Positions 45,465 to 58,331 of a stretch of 64,000 nt of DNA are shown piece by piece. The notes beneath the pieces are model-generated. The model had not been told where the DNA came from and did not search any database. It saw only the letters and a list, made by a program, of their open reading frames with translations. Position 1 is the stretch's first letter, and every line of letters starts with the position of its first letter. The stretch is from contig NC_052350.1 in assembly GCF_009727055.1 (NCBI RefSeq), forward strand, positions 25,436,093-25,500,092. Direction: 5' to 3'. Source of the stretch: Benincasa hispida. Its lineage: Eukaryota; Streptophyta; Magnoliopsida; Cucurbitales; Cucurbitaceae. Both the position numbers and the translations under genes were made by a program.

Positions 45465-47397
45465 TGTTGAGGTTGTTGCTCTAAATCTCGTAGGGTCCTA
45501 TAGTTTTTAAACACTTATAGGAACAAATATTTCAGTGTTTAATAATATATGATATTTGATTCACTCTGTCTATGAAATATATGATATTTTAGTTACATTA
45601 ACCACAAACTAATAAACTAACATCCATGGTTATCGTTGTAACTTAAACATGTATGTGGAGACATACAGGTGGATCATGTAAGTGATAACCTAAATGGTTT
45701 GTAGTATATGGATAAGACTGGGTACCTTATCCTAGTGACACTATGAGTATGACCCGCTTTGTTGGTGTTACAAATTTTGTAAAGTGCTACAAATGATCTG
45801 ATCCTGATCATTCATGTATTAGACATGTGAGCGAGGATATTCAATACAAAGGAGTTTGTATAAGACCAGACTAAGAAATGTTTAGTCTCGTTATATAACG
45901 ACGTTCATAATAGACACTTTCATTTCACTTGGATGACCATAGGAAACATGACCTTAACCCTAAGTGAGTTGTGAACTCTTGCCTATGAGGGTGGTCCTTT
46001 GATTTGCATGGGTGAGAATGACCAAAATGCCGACTCAACAAGCCTACCATTTTGGGGATTCGTCTAATTGGGGAGCTGAGAACTCAGCTACATAAGATGG
46101 AATTCACTCTTTCCCTGAAACAGGGGTAAGTAGATAAATTGCTCTCTTAAGGATTGATTTTGGGTCTTGAACAATGTGGCACCACACCCCCTCTTGACCA
46201 GAGAGGAGTTTAATCATAGTGGGATTATGATCTATTATTCATTAGAGGGATCAGTGGTACTTAAGGAGTTGGATGTAACTATAGGGGCAAAATGGTAATT
46301 TGGCCCAACTGTACTTACGAGCAATTTGTGAAGAGCCATCGTACTTTTGATTGGTTATATCCAATGGACACAAAAGTATATCTGTAGTACGAAGAGTGCA
46401 GTTATCGGTCTTTAGTAGAATATCCGACAGTTAACAAATGGTAGATAATGTGATTAAATAGTTTAATCAGTTATTCATGTACCATTGGAGCTTCAAGCTA
46501 CAGCTCCATGAGGTCCTCTTGGTAGCTCAATGGATTTAAGTTGAGAATCAGTTTTTGCGTTAATTTGAAATGTTCATAAGAAGGAATTTGATTATATATG
46601 ATATAATTAAATTAATTGAATTATATATAATATAATTGATATACTGTATTTGATACATTAATTGTTTGATTGGAGCAATTAATATTTGAATATGATTCAA
46701 ATATATTTTCTATGAATTAGATTCATAATTGTTAAGATTTAATATAAATATGATTTATATTAAATGCCATAAAATAGAGAAAAAGAACTATGATTTATAT
46801 ATTATATATGATGCAATATTAAAACTATAGGTTATAAATATAATATGATAAGATAGTTATCATATTTATTTATAATTTATTAATTATTTGATAATTAATC
46901 CTTTTTCTCTATAACCACCCTTTAGTGGGTAGTTATTCAGTTTTTTGTGGCATAAATTGGATATATGAAATATGATTTCATTTTATTTTCCATGAGATCT
47001 GAATTCACTATCGAGTAAAAGAAAGTCTTTTACATGATTCCTTGAGAGACTTGATCATCTACACAACAACCTTGTTCCCTTCTCGATCGTCTTCCTCCTC
47101 TAACTCAGAACTTCCCTCTAACCAAAATTAGCTAGAGCTCACCACTCCTAGATTCTGAAACCGAGAATACCAAGGTCACCAAGTGGTAGTGTCCTCTATT
47201 GGTTCAACTCCTTGCTATTTGATGTTATTCAAGGAGAGTTAGTGACTTGTTCGACGCATTCGTGAACGAGTACGATCGAGGGATTAACTCACTTCAAAGG
47301 TATAATCTCTAAACTTCTGTTCTTGTTGACCGTAAATGTAGGCGTTCAATCAAAATGGGATTTGGACAATCCACTTTCGATCAAAGGTTTTCTGTCA
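45465..47397 (+). repeat. Solo LTR of D type inside F
   Basis: About 1.93 kb from TGTTGAGGTTGTTGCTC to TTTTCTGTCA, with the F reading on both sides. Removing it rejoins the F protein at SLPLIEVS / LIYAVDGNCM on the - strand. Flanks ATAAG (45460-45464) and AAAAG (before AGATAC) look like a target duplication with one change. It supplies the full-length reference for both incomplete LTRs of D. Orientation is opposite to F. Confidence 0.82.
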
Positions 47398-47399
47398 AA

Positions 47400-48100
47400 A
47401 GAGATACTTCAATGAGAGGAAGAGATTTAGCACGAGTGGGTGTAGTCAGAAGGCAAAAACCAGAAGTCATATGATTGCAACAAGTGAAAGCAAGAAGCTA
47501 TCGATTACCTGGAGAAACCACAAGAGCGGAGGAATTAGACAAAATCACCTGTTGAAGCAAGTCTTGCAAATATTGCATATGAAAATTAGACGGGGAAGGT
47601 TTAAAATCAGTAGAGGTGGCGGTAACAAAAACAGAGGTAGAACAAGGTTTACTAAAGTGTCTTGCCTTTGAAGAATGGCCTGGAGGTCGAGATGGTCGTG
47701 TGGGACAGTTATCTAGAATATGGCCACATTTGTGACAATACTTGCACTAACTTTTAGGCAGTCAACAAATTTATGCCTAGTGAGCTTACAGTTTTTAAAT
47801 AATAGAGTTCTAGAAGTACTGGCCATAGGAGTGCTTACGAGCACAACCTCAGATTGCTTGGAAGAAGCGATGCCAAGACGTTTTTCCTCAAACAAAATTT
47901 ACTAATTCACTGTGTCCAGTGACGAAAAAGGACTACGATGTAGTAAAGCAGCACGAGTAGATTCATATTCTAGATGAAGCCCCATAAGAACCTTAATAAG
48001 ATGGAGATAATCAGCACTGATTTTAGCTTGATCCAATTGTGTCCAAATCGGCTAAAGCGTGGCCAAATATTCGTTAACGAATTGGCAGTCTCATGATTGA
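47400..48100 (-). pseudogene. gag-protease relic of F
   Basis: The best mark is a zinc knuckle on the - strand near 47709-47755, CKYCHKCGHILDNC, with all four C-C-H-C ligands. Upstream are decayed capsid segments (around 47930-48090), downstream CCNHMT, where copia proteases usually carry a D-S-G-A-type region. Stops break the frame. Confidence 0.75.
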
Positions 48101-48164
48101 GACTAACAAGACTGCTGTGTAGTTGATAATAATGAGCTAATCTAACAGACTAAAAACTCATAAA

Positions 48165-48490
48165 TAGAAGACTCGACGACTTGGCTAGGAGCAGAAATGA
48201 CTTGGTGGCTCGACTCGACTGGGAGAAACAATGGCTTGGTGGCTTGACATAGTGGCTTGGCTCAATTGGGAGCAGAAATGGCTTAGTGGCTCAGCTTAGC
48301 AGCTTGGTGGGAAGCAGAAACGGCTTAACGACTTGGCTTGTGGCTTGGCTCAGTTGGATCTTGGTGGCTCAGCTCGGCTCAGTGGCTCGTCTTAGTCGGT
48401 GCGACACAGATCGACTCAACAGCTCAGGTGGGATCGAGCCAGCTCGTCTTCTCGGCTCAGTTGGCTGGATTTGGCTCATTTTGACTTAGT
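48165..48490. repeat. Degenerate minisatellite in the leader of F
   Basis: Variants of GGCTTGGTGGCTCGGCTCAGT alternate with GGGAGCAGAAATGGCTTAG, at variable spacings of about 20-60 bp. GC content and repeat texture differ sharply from the neighbourhood. ORFs read through it are byproducts of the repeats. Confidence 0.75.
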
Positions 48491-48893
48491 CGTCTATTCG
48501 AACAGACATAGAATGAATGAACGAACGTTTGGATAGGTTGGATCTGATAAGGCTTATTTGGCTCTTTGAGCAAGGATTCGAGTCTGGGTCTTCGACAAAT
48601 AACTCGGGGGCTCGGATCTGAGTCACCGAATCCATGAGTAGGAGTCGGATAGGTCGATGCGACTTCGGCGAGGCACGAACGTAATCTGGGTGAGGCATAG
48701 AAATGGAGGCACAAGTCCGGCGAACGAACGAAAAATAGGCACGAAATGTACGAAAAAAAAAAGCATAGAAAAGAAGGCACTGATCTAGGTCAGGCACAGA
48801 AGAACAGAGGCCGACGAACAAAAAATAGACAGAGGTTGGGTCAGTTGCACAAACCGACGTAGGTGGTGATTCCCTAGTTGGGCTATGATACCA

Positions 48894-49109
48894 TGTAAAT
48901 AATGTATTTCTCCAAGTCATCTTTTACAAGGAAGTATAGGGTATATATATACAGTATAAAGGAACTAAAAATAGGACTCTAAAATGGCTCAACCACAACA
49001 TAACATATATGATAGGACCCAAATAATATAGCAACAACCCAGTAGGATGACTTCTAAGACAATCAACCAAATAATAGTACTTCAAATATAGACTAAGTAT
49101 ACATTAACA
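48894..49109 (-). repeat. 5' LTR of F, with an internal duplication
   Basis: It matches the 3' LTR at both ends but holds an extra block (about 49003-49087) that repeats the flanking chromosomal DNA just outside the element (49107-49192, both ACATATATGATAGGACCCAA). The period is 104 bp. The primer site TGGTATCATAGCCC lies next to it (48880-48893), complementary to initiator tRNA-Met apart from one or two positions. Confidence 0.8.
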
Positions 49110-49209
49110 TATATGATAGGACCCAAATAATATATCAACAACCCACTAAGATCACTTCTAACACAATCAGCCAAACAATAGTGCTTCAAAATACTACAAA
49201 TTCATCACC

Positions 49210-50484
49210 AAGTTATCATCAAGCAATCAACTAATAATAAAGAGCAATGAACCACAAAATTAAGACTGAAAATAAATATCACACAAGAATTATACATGGA
49301 AAACCCCATTCGATATGAAGAGTAAAAAGCATGGACTTGTGAGGAGTCCACCATTATTAAATTCTCTTATTATGCTAAAATTGAGGGAAAAAGAATCCAA
49401 AATAGCCATATAAAGATTCACAACCCACCAGTACTTTCATACATAAGTGATCATCGCTCGAGAGATAAAAGAATGAAAAATATCATTAAGTTTTACAAAT
49501 TATGTACAATAATGATTGCAGACAAACCAAAGCTTAAAACAATGATCTAACCATTCAAGACGAGGCCCTATATGTCCTCAACAAGTTGACCAAAATTTAG
49601 TACGATCCAATGATTGAAACTTTGGAAATCGACAACTTTGTAGAAATTGTTGCTAAAAAATCGAACTGCACAACTTTCTGTCTTTCTCTTCGGATTTCTG
49701 TCTCTTTTTCTACTCTCCTCCTCCAAATATCATATACATATCACATAAAAGAAACTTAGGGCTTTCAAGATGGGCCAACCCAAAAATTAATCCCAATTGA
49801 GCTAAACATATACCCAACATTTTGGCCTCACATAACACAAGTTTTAAAGAAAATAAATTCTTGCTTGTGTAATAAGTGGGCTGATCAGCCACAAATATAT
49901 ATATATATATATATTTATATACTATATATTAATATAATATATATATTATATATATATACATGAAAATTTGTAGTGGGTGTTATTTTTAGTATAATTAACC
50001 AATTATATAACATTTTCTAAAACTAATTGCAGATTTAGTAAGGTGAAGATCTGGTTGCCATTTTATTTTTATTCCTAAAATGACCTCATTTTAAATAGAA
50101 AATATTTTTTTAACCAAAAAAGGGAAGAAATAAAACCTTAATGTTGATCATGGGCTAGGGATCGTCATTTGAAAACAATTGATTGGTTTAAAATTTTGGA
50201 AAAGTGAATCATTGATAGATGGATCCGGTTTGATCATGGGCTGATGGTCTTTTTAGCCTTTTTATATGGTTTGGAATCAAGTTTGGTCATATTTGTTATA
50301 TTTTTTGGTTAATGTTATATCTGCAATTAGTTTGGGTAAAAATATTATGTTTGCACTATCTATACCATATTAAAAAAGGCAAACTGGGGAGAATCTTTGA
50401 CTTCCCATTTTGCTCTACTTCTTTTCAAAATTTCCTTTTTGCCCTTTTGTCCTTAATTTCCCTCATTGCTCTTCACGTATTTTT
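49210..50484. other. Intergenic DNA with a TA dinucleotide tract
   Basis: No gene is supported. 49893-49960 is an almost pure TA tract. The region to its left (49200-49780) could be part of a further decayed element, but no borders were found. Confidence 0.5.
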
Positions 50485-50497
50485 TTTAAACCCTCAC

Positions 50498-51739
50498 TTC
50501 TTTTTTGAATAGGCAATATTATTATACAACAATAAGAGAGATCCAACAGTCTGGGATCAAGGCAACATAGCAAACAAAGTACCTACATAAACAACACACA
50601 GCTGAAAGACTCAAAACAACCAATCCAGACCAGCACAACCCATAAACAGAGAGACAGACAAACCAAACACAAGCAAAAAGTAAACATAATAAAAAACCCC
50701 AAATTGGGGATAACCCAAGAACCATAGAAATCAAGAGGAAGCAAAAGACAACGAACAACAAACAAGCTAGAGGAAGCCATGAAGATCGATCCACCAAGAG
50801 ATAGCATGTGCACGGACCATAGAGACAATAAGCTGTAACAAAGAAGACGCCAATCTCGAACGCCCGCCATGCAACCGACGATTCCTCTCCTGTCAATTGT
50901 AATAAATTGACGCACATCAGAAGGCTTGAAATAACTTACTCTAAACACGTTTACTTGACCCCATCTGACACACCCAACTTAACTCCACATCCCACCCAAC
51001 AACCCGATGAGACGAACCCACCAGACACAACATACCCTCCTAAACCTCACTCCCAAACACACAATTGAAAAATAATTCAAGAGTCCACCCCATTGACACA
51101 AAGCAGACAAGCAGCATCCATCGTTCGATTTCACCTCCTCAACCAATCTTGAATGCCTAATCTATCCTTCACCGCGAGCCAAGCATAGAAGGAATGTCTC
51201 GGAATATTACCTCTAGACTAAACTAGATGAGCATAGGACACTCTAGGATGTCTCGGACGTAGACTCTCCCAAGCACTAACAAAAGTAAGTTGACCATTAC
51301 CACCCAGTACCTAAATCCAATGATCCTCCCCACTCACCCTCAACTCCACATCCTGAATAAAACCCCACAATCCAAGATGTTCCCAAGAAACCTAAGGCCA
51401 AAGCCAACAACCATCAACAGATAAAAAATCCGAAAGTCTAGCCTCACGACAGCTGGCAATATCATTAATCAGGCAGTCCCCATAAATCTCGAAAATGGAC
51501 CCTACAGGCAGCCACGAGATTCACCAAACAAAACATCTCCTCCCATTACCAATAAGCATCCTGACAAATGGCTTAAACCTATTACGACAACGTAAAATCA
51601 CCCTCAAACACCAGGACCGCCCCATTTCAGTACGAATCGCCCATAACGAAAGACCCTAAAGCACATACTTCTCCTTCTATGCAACCCATAGGAAACCAAA
51701 CCGCACCAGCAATAACCATAACAAGACATGGTGAACAGA
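50498..51739 (-). mobile_element. 5'-truncated LINE with 13-bp target duplications
   Basis: The - strand reads, in broken frames, the end of a plant LINE ORF2 after the RT core: RTEMGRSWCLRVILRCRNRF near 51620, then LSDFLSVDGCWLW, a segment like the zinc-binding RVT domain (about 51100-51250), and a C-terminal hydrophobic stretch (50583-50948). A T-rich run at 50498-50507 is the A tail in reverse. TTTAAACCCTCAC flanks both sides (50485-50497 and 51740-51752), a perfect 13-bp target duplication as LINEs make. Truncation at the 5' end is typical. Confidence 0.82.
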
Positions 51740-53450
51740 TTTAAACCCTCACCTTTGCTCTTCAAATAACTAGTTTTTTAATAAGCCTCATACGCTTTCA
51801 TTATAAAAACCTTTTAACCCCTCCATTTTAAAACCTTTCAAGTATAATTAATGGAAGAAATCGAACTCGAGATTTCTATGAGCAGCGGAATAAAGATCAT
51901 TCCAAATTACAATCATGAATAAACATTACAATTACAGTCGTACACAAAACATACAGTTATGTAATCAATATCGGAATTATAGCATGAACAACTACAAATG
52001 AACAAGAAGAAAACTCTATAAACATTTATAGACTCATCTCCACGCTCCTTGCTCACGACTGCTCAAACACAGCAACCTTGAATGCTCGAACAACATGACC
52101 GCAACTCTACACAAACACTTCGCACTTGTCCTCAACGATCGCCTTGGTCACGAACTCCTTAGCAACATGGACGGCCTTCATAGAACCTCGACGGTGTCGA
52201 GTTGAGTATGACACCACCAAGAAGGTTACCTTGGTATTCTCGGTGTGAGAATCCAAAGGGTGAGCTCTATTTGAACTTAGAATGAGGCAGACGAAGAAGG
52301 AAATGCCGATTGTGTACACAATTGGGCAAGTGGGAGATGGCTGAAACCTATCGCATAGGTCGATGCTCAATCGTTTAGCTAAAGCTACGCGATCGTCTAG
52401 CAAAATCTAAGCGATCGTTTAGCTCATTGCATAGTTCATTGTCTGTCGCCTANNNNNNNNNNNNNNNNNNNNNNNNNTTTCAGTACGAATCGCCCATAAC
52501 GAAGACCTAAAGCACATACTTCTCCTTCTATGCAACCCATAGGAAACCAAACCGCACCAGCAATAACATAACAAGACATGGTGAACAGATTTAAACCCTC
52601 ACCTTTGCTTCTTCAATAACTAGTTTTTTAATAAGCCTTCATACGCTTTCATTATAAAAACTTTTAAACCCCTCATTTTAAAAACCTTTCAAGTATAATT
52701 AATGGAAGAATCGAACTCGAGATTTCTATGAGCAGCGGAATAAAGATCATTTCCAAATTACAATCATGGAATAACATTACAATTACAGTTCGTACACAAA
52801 ACATACATTATATGTAATCAATATCGGAATTATAGCAATATGAACAACTACAAATGAACAAGAAGAAAACTCTATAAACATTTATAGACTCATCTCCACG
52901 CTCCTTGCTCACGAGCTGCTCAAACACAGCAACCTTGAAAAAATGCTGAGCGAACCTAACTGAAATAATGAACGCAACTACACACAGCAATCATCTACCA
53001 ACTTCCGACAATAGTTCACTAGACAGAGCATTCGCTTATCTTGGTCATACGAACTCCTTAGCAATGTCAATGGCACGGGCCTTCATAGAACCTCGCCTCA
53101 TCGAAGTCGAGTTGGAGTATGGACAAACTACCAGGAAGCGTCGGTGTAACAACTTGTATTATCTCAGGTGTGTATAAGAATCAAAGGGCTCAGTGAGCTC
53201 ATATTTTGAATGACTCTTAAGAATGAGGCTAAGCACGAAAAAGGAAACCGAACTCGCCTCCGACCTTGTAGATTACATCAACAATTGGGCCACAGTAAGA
53301 GGAGATGTCTCCAACCACCCAATACAGCACAGTAAATGGTACGAATGCTCAATCGTTTAGCTAAAGTCTACCACGATTCGTCTGAAAAGCAAAATCTAAT
53401 GCGATCGTTAGCTCATTGCATTAGTTCATTGTCTGTTCGCCTACAGACAC
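51627..53450. other. Unmerged duplicate sequence around a 25-N gap
   Basis: 51627-52452 and 52478 to about 53450 are the same sequence: the end of the LINE, its flank, and the first part of the LTR of C2. They are separated only by 25 N (52453-52477). The right copy has many single-base and short insertions (for example 52935-53060 and 53140-53350), as in uncorrected long reads. It is a failed contig overlap and should be counted once. ORFs here (52107-52403, 52808-52990, 52968-53177) are not genes. Confidence 0.9.
52453..52477. other. Assembly gap, 25 N
   Basis: Fixed-size placeholder gap between the two overlapping copies described at 51627-53450; the true gap is probably negative. Confidence 0.97.
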
Positions 53451-55009
53451 TACACAACGCTCGTTACTTTGGGGGCAGAGCTATCGCTTAGTAAATACTG
53501 CACAATCATTTAGCTCGCCCAAGTTGTCGTTTAGTAAATCTGTATTTACTTGACAACTACCGTGAGTTTTCTTTTTGCGAGAAAAAATCTCAAAACAATT
53601 TTTTGACAAAAACTTACTAAAATTAGGAAAACAATTTTCCTTTTATCTCATGGTTACCATGAACCACCAAACCTCCCACTCAATTAGTTATTAAAGAAAA
53701 AGAATTAATTATCCAATAACTAATATTATTATAAATATAAATGATAACCAACTTATCATATTATATTTATAATCTATAGTTTTAATATTTCATCTCATGA
53801 AACATATAAACCATATTTATTTTTCTATTCCATGGTACTTAATGTAAATCTCATTTACATTAATCCTCCACTAGATGTATGTCATACATCATACCAATTA
53901 TATCATATATAATCAAAATACCTCTTGTCAATTTGAACACTTCAAATAAAATCCAAGAACAGATCCTCAACTAAATCCATTGATCTACCAAGGGGACCTT
54001 ATGGACCTGTAGCTCGAAGCTCCAACGGTATGTGATAACTGACTAAACTCTTTAATCACGAGATCCACCTTCCGTTAACTGCCAAACACTCCATTAAAGA
54101 CCGACAGTTGAACTCTCCTTATCACAGATATATTATGTGGCTATCTTAACCAATCAGCAGTGCGACAACCCTTCACAGATCGCTCGTAAGTATAGCTGGG
54201 CCAATAATCGTTATGCCCTTGTAGTTAATTCTAACTTTTTAAGTACCACTGATCCCTCTAATGAACATAAGTCATAGTCCTACTATGACTGAGTCCTCTC
54301 TTCCAAAGAGAAGCTGTAGCCACTATGTTCAAGCCTCAAAATTAACCCTTAACGGAGCAATCTTTCAACTTATCCCTGCTTCGAGAAATGAGTGAATTCC
54401 ATCTTGTGGATTGAGTTCCTAGCTCTCAGATCAGACAAGTCCCCCAAAAGGTAGGCATGTTGAGTTAGTAATCTAGCCATTCTCACCCATACTAATCAAA
54501 GGACCGCCCTCAAAGGCAAGAGTTTCCAAAACACTCAAGATTGAGGTCATGTCACCTATGGTCATTTAGGTGAGATGCAAGTATTTAGTATCAACGGCGT
54601 TATATATAGAGTCCAGCCATCTCGTGGTCCAGGTCTTATACAAACTCTTTGTATAGGACACCCATGCTCGAGTCTCCACATGAAATGTTCAGGACTACTA
54701 TCGTCAGTTAGTTGTACAACACTTAGCAAACCTCTAGCAACCTCAAAGGCGGGCTATATCTGTAGTGTCACCTAATCAGGGTATTCCCACCTTATCCTTA
54801 CTTACTGACTATTTAAGCGTTATCACTAAGGCATTCACTTGTATATCACAACTATCATGCTATAAGCTTTCACATTAAGATAACCAAGATGCTTTGTTTA
54901 TTGGATATGATAAATGCAGAAATTACGAATAAACATTTATTTTATCAGTCAAATATGTATTCTTTACAAATACGAGACTTCGGAGAGAATATGACATCAA
55001 ATCCCAATA
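52703..55009 (-). repeat. 3' LTR of C2
   Basis: It starts TATTGGGATTTGATGTC (TG changed to TA) next to the polypurine AAATGGGAGA and ends TTCTTCCA. Its distal 700 bp are the error-rich sequence right of the gap. The ORFs at 54575-54775 and 54889-55182 are not supported. Confidence 0.82.
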
Positions 55010-55120
55010 ATCTCCCATTTTCTCTATTTGACTCTCGGGAACTTAATGTACTAATACCAATGATAAAAGCTACAATATATAATAAACTTGGGCATACCCC
55101 AGTATCATCTCCCACTTTCC

Positions 55121-56540
55121 CTAGACAAGATGCCGCATGTCCCGCAGACCTAGACTCTTTAGATGACCCTCGAACACTTTAGCCGTGAGGGCCTTTGTAA
55201 AGGGATCAACAACGTTGTGCTCTGATGCGATCTTTGTGACAATCACATCACCGTGATGCAAAATCTCCCTGATCAGGTGATATTTCCGTTCGATGTGCTT
55301 ACCTCGAGGATGACTCCGAGGCTCCTTCGAATTTTCCACAGCCCCGCTGTTATCACAATACAGTGTGATATACAAATCCATATTTGGAACAACTTCTAAA
55401 TCTGAAAGAAACTTCCTCAACAAAACAGCCTCCTTAGCTGCTTCACAAGTGGCTACGTATTCGGCTTCCATAGTGGAGTCTGTGATGCATTCTTGTTTGA
55501 TGCTTTCCAGACTACAGCCCCTCCATTCAGAGTAAACACTGACCCTGATATCGATTTGTGAGAATGTCGATCGGTCTGAAAGTCAGAGTCCATGTATCTT
55601 CTAAAGATTAGATCCTTATCTTCATACACAAGCATGTAATCCCTCGTTCTCCGAAGATACTTGAGGATCGTCTTGACCATCGTCGAGTGATCAAATCCTG
55701 GATTGGACTGATACCAACTGAAAATGTCTACTGCATAGCAAATGTCGGGTCTGGTACACAACATTGTATACATCAAGCTTTCTACAGCAGAAGCATAGGG
55801 AATCCGTCTCATCTCTTCAACCCCTTGAGGTGTCTTAGTACATTGATCATTGGATAGAACGATTCCATGCTTGTAGGGTAATAAATCCCTCTTGGAATCC
55901 TACATCCTGTACCTGATCAATATTTGATCAATGTAGATGCCTGAGAAGGGCTAACCGTTTGTTCTTATGATCCTAAATGATCTAGATCCCGAGAACATAT
56001 GGTGCCTCAACTAAATCTTTCATTTCGAACTAGGCAGCTAGCCAACTCTTAATGTCAATCAGATACCCTACATCATTCCCAATGAGTAGGATCTCATCCA
56101 CATACAGTACCAGGAAAGCTACTGAGCTATTGATGATTTTCTTGTAAACATAAGGCTTATCAACATTTTGGGCAAAGCCAAACGACTTGACAGCAGTATC
56201 AAATCTGATGTTCCAAGATCTAGATGTTTATTTTAGCCCATAAATGGATCTATTAAGCTTGTAAACTCTTTGCTCTTGATCTGGAACTATTAACCCCTCT
56301 GGTTGAGTCATATAGATGGTCTTCTCAAGATTACCATTAAGAAAGGCAGTCTTGACGTCCATTTGCCATATTTCATAATCATAAAATGTGACTATGGACA
56401 GGAGAAACCTGATAGACCTCAGCATGACAACAGGTGAGAAAGTTTCCTCATAGTCAACTCCCTCGATTTGGGTATAACCTTTTTCCACGAGTCTAGCTTT
56501 AAAGGTTTGCACCTTCCATCTACACCTCTCTTTCACTTAA
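55121..56540 (-). pseudogene. RT and RNase H of C2
   Basis: The - strand gives RT from [20 protein letters not shown] (56510) through [20 protein letters not shown] to the catalytic motif near 56100, which reads YVDE instead of YVDD. After several stops RNase H runs from MRRIPYASAVESLMYTMLCT (55812) through GSVFTLNGGAVVWKASN to MEAEYVATCEAAKEAVLLRK (55471) and GLRDMRHLV near 55121. The RNase H half is largely open, so this copy decayed later or more slowly than D. Confidence 0.87.
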
Positions 56541-56592
56541 AGATCCACTTACACCCATTAGGTCTTACCTCATCAGGTGGATCAACAAGCTC

Positions 56593-57850
56593 CTAGACAT
56601 TATTGAAGTACATAGACTCTATTTTCTGGTTCATGGTTTTAACCCATTTATCTTTATCAACATCCTCCATTGCTTTCTTAAAAGACAACGGATCCTCGAC
56701 CTCATCATTCGTAATGACGTTTTGGGCTTCAGTCAAACTCATGTAGCGATTCGGTAGGTTCATAACCCTCCCATTATGTCGAGGCAGTATCAACTCTTGA
56801 GTGGTTGACTAGACGTTCCGACCTCAACAACTCTTGTTGATCTGTCGAGCTGTTCAACAAGTCTTGTTGAAACCTCAGCAGTCTCAGTCTCACTTAAGAT
56901 CTCACGTAAAACGAGCATACTCCGTGGCTTATGATCCCTCATGTGGTCTTCTTCTAAGAAGATAGCATTTGTAGAGAAAAACACTTTGTTCTCACTTGGA
57001 TCATAGAAGTATCCACCTCTCGTTTCCTTGGGGTAGCCTACAAAGAGGCAAACCTTCGAACGCAGTTCCAACTTCTTTGTGTTAGTCGCTAGCATATATG
57101 CCAGACAGCCCCAAATCCTGAAGTGACGTAAACTACCTTTAAGGCCTCTCCATAACTCAAAAGGTATTTTAGAAACACTTTGTGAGGGAACGTTGTTTAG
57201 GATATAACATGCAGTCTACACTGCATAACCCCAAAACGAGCCTGGAAGATGAGCATAACTGATCATAGACCAAACCATGTCCAACAAGGTTCTATTTTTT
57301 CTTTCAGAGTCACCATTCTACTGAGGTGTACTAGGGGCTGAGAGTTAGGACGCAATCCCATGTTCTATCATATAGTTCTAGAATTGGAGGTCCATATACT
57401 CTCCACCATGATCAGATCGTAGTGTTTTTATCTTCTTACCTAACAATTTTTCAACTTCAGCCTTATACTCCTTGAACTTGTAAAGAGCTTCAGACTTACG
57501 TTGCATTAGGATGAGATACCCAAACCTTGAATAATCATATATGAAAGAGATGAAATATTCATACCCACCCCGAGCTTTAACATTCATCGGCCACAAAGGT
57601 CTGAATGTACAAGCTCTAAGGCTTCCTTTTCTCTGTAAACTTTTCCAGTAAAAGGTCGTTTGGTCATCTTACCTTCGAGGCATGATTCACATATTGGCAA
57701 GGAGTTTTCTTCTAAACTCCTTAGAAGTCCACTTTTCACCAACTTCTCAATCCTATTGAGGTTGATGTGACCTAGCCTAAGATGCCAAAGATGGGCGTTT
57801 TCCTTTAGAGAAACCTTTGGTCTTTTAGCTGTTGTTACCGTACTGAACAT
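56593..57850 (-). pseudogene. Integrase of C2
   Basis: Zinc domain HLWHLRLGHINLNRIEKL with PICESCLEGKMTKRPF (57790-57660, H-H-C-C ligands visible). The core has YDYSRFGYLILMQRKSEA (first Asp near 57545) and TLRSDHGGEYMDLQF (second Asp, near 57420). The final Glu segment near 57340 is broken by stops. The C-terminal part (57095-56790) has ELRSKVCLFVGYPKETRGGY. Frameshifts separate the segments. Confidence 0.87.
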
Positions 57851-57906
57851 TTATGTGTTAAACAAGGCTTTTATGACTTACGACCTTAGTACATATAAGT
57901 TATTTT

Positions 57907-58331
57907 CTATTGAACCATAACCAATATCCATTCCATTCCTGAAAATAAACACTGTATTCTCAGAAAAAAAAAGACAGTATAGCCTTGTTCAATGAGACAA
58001 GAAACCGAGATTAAGTTCCTCTTAATATGAAAAACTACAAAAACATTATCCAGTAACAGATAACATTTCTTGTCAACAAAAAACTTCAGCCTGCCTGTAG
58101 CAACAGCTGAAACAACCTCAACAGTACCGACTCGGAGAGTCATCTCTCCCTGTGGCAACGTTTGCCAGGAACTGAATCCTTGGTAAGAGGACTGACATGA
58201 TTGGTAGCACCTGAATCAAGGATCCAGGAAGAATCATCATTCTCTACCAAACACGTCTCAAAGACCAATAAATCATATCTGTTGTCTTGTCTCCTCTTTT
58301 GGAAAGTAGTGGGATCGAGGTCGTTTGCCAC
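57907..58331 (-). pseudogene. Protease of C2
   Basis: The - strand has RYDLLVFETCLVENDDSSWI followed by LDSGATNHVSPLTK (active-site D-S-G-A, near 58200). A frameshift near 58140 leads to VSAVATGRLKFFVDKKCYLL. What lies before it in related elements, the end of gag with its zinc knuckle, is missing. Confidence 0.85.

Larger units (their letters stand above)
42369..49109 (-). mobile_element. Copia element F with short LTRs and TATAT target duplications
   Basis: A copia element in reverse: 5' LTR 48894-49109, primer site 48880-48893, leader, gag zinc knuckle, integrase, RT, RNase H, a polypurine GAGGGAAGG (42514 on) and 3' LTR 42369-42513. Both LTRs read TGTTAAT...TTACA on the - strand. The 5-mers outside both ends are TATAT (42364-42368 and 49110-49114). 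A solo LTR of the D type (45465-47397) lies within it. LTRs of only about 145 bp suggest an Ale- or Ivana-like lineage, which I cannot settle. Many stops and frameshifts make it inactive. Confidence 0.88.

Noticed and set aside
48457..48920. ORFs of 107 and 144 codons on the - strand
   Set aside because: They read through the leader of F near its primer site and show no gag features.
50583..50948. Hydrophobic ORF as a membrane protein
   Set aside because: It is the decayed C-terminus of a LINE with target duplications on both sides.
52808..53177. ORFs right of the 25-N gap
   Set aside because: They come from error-rich sequence that duplicates the LTR left of the gap.
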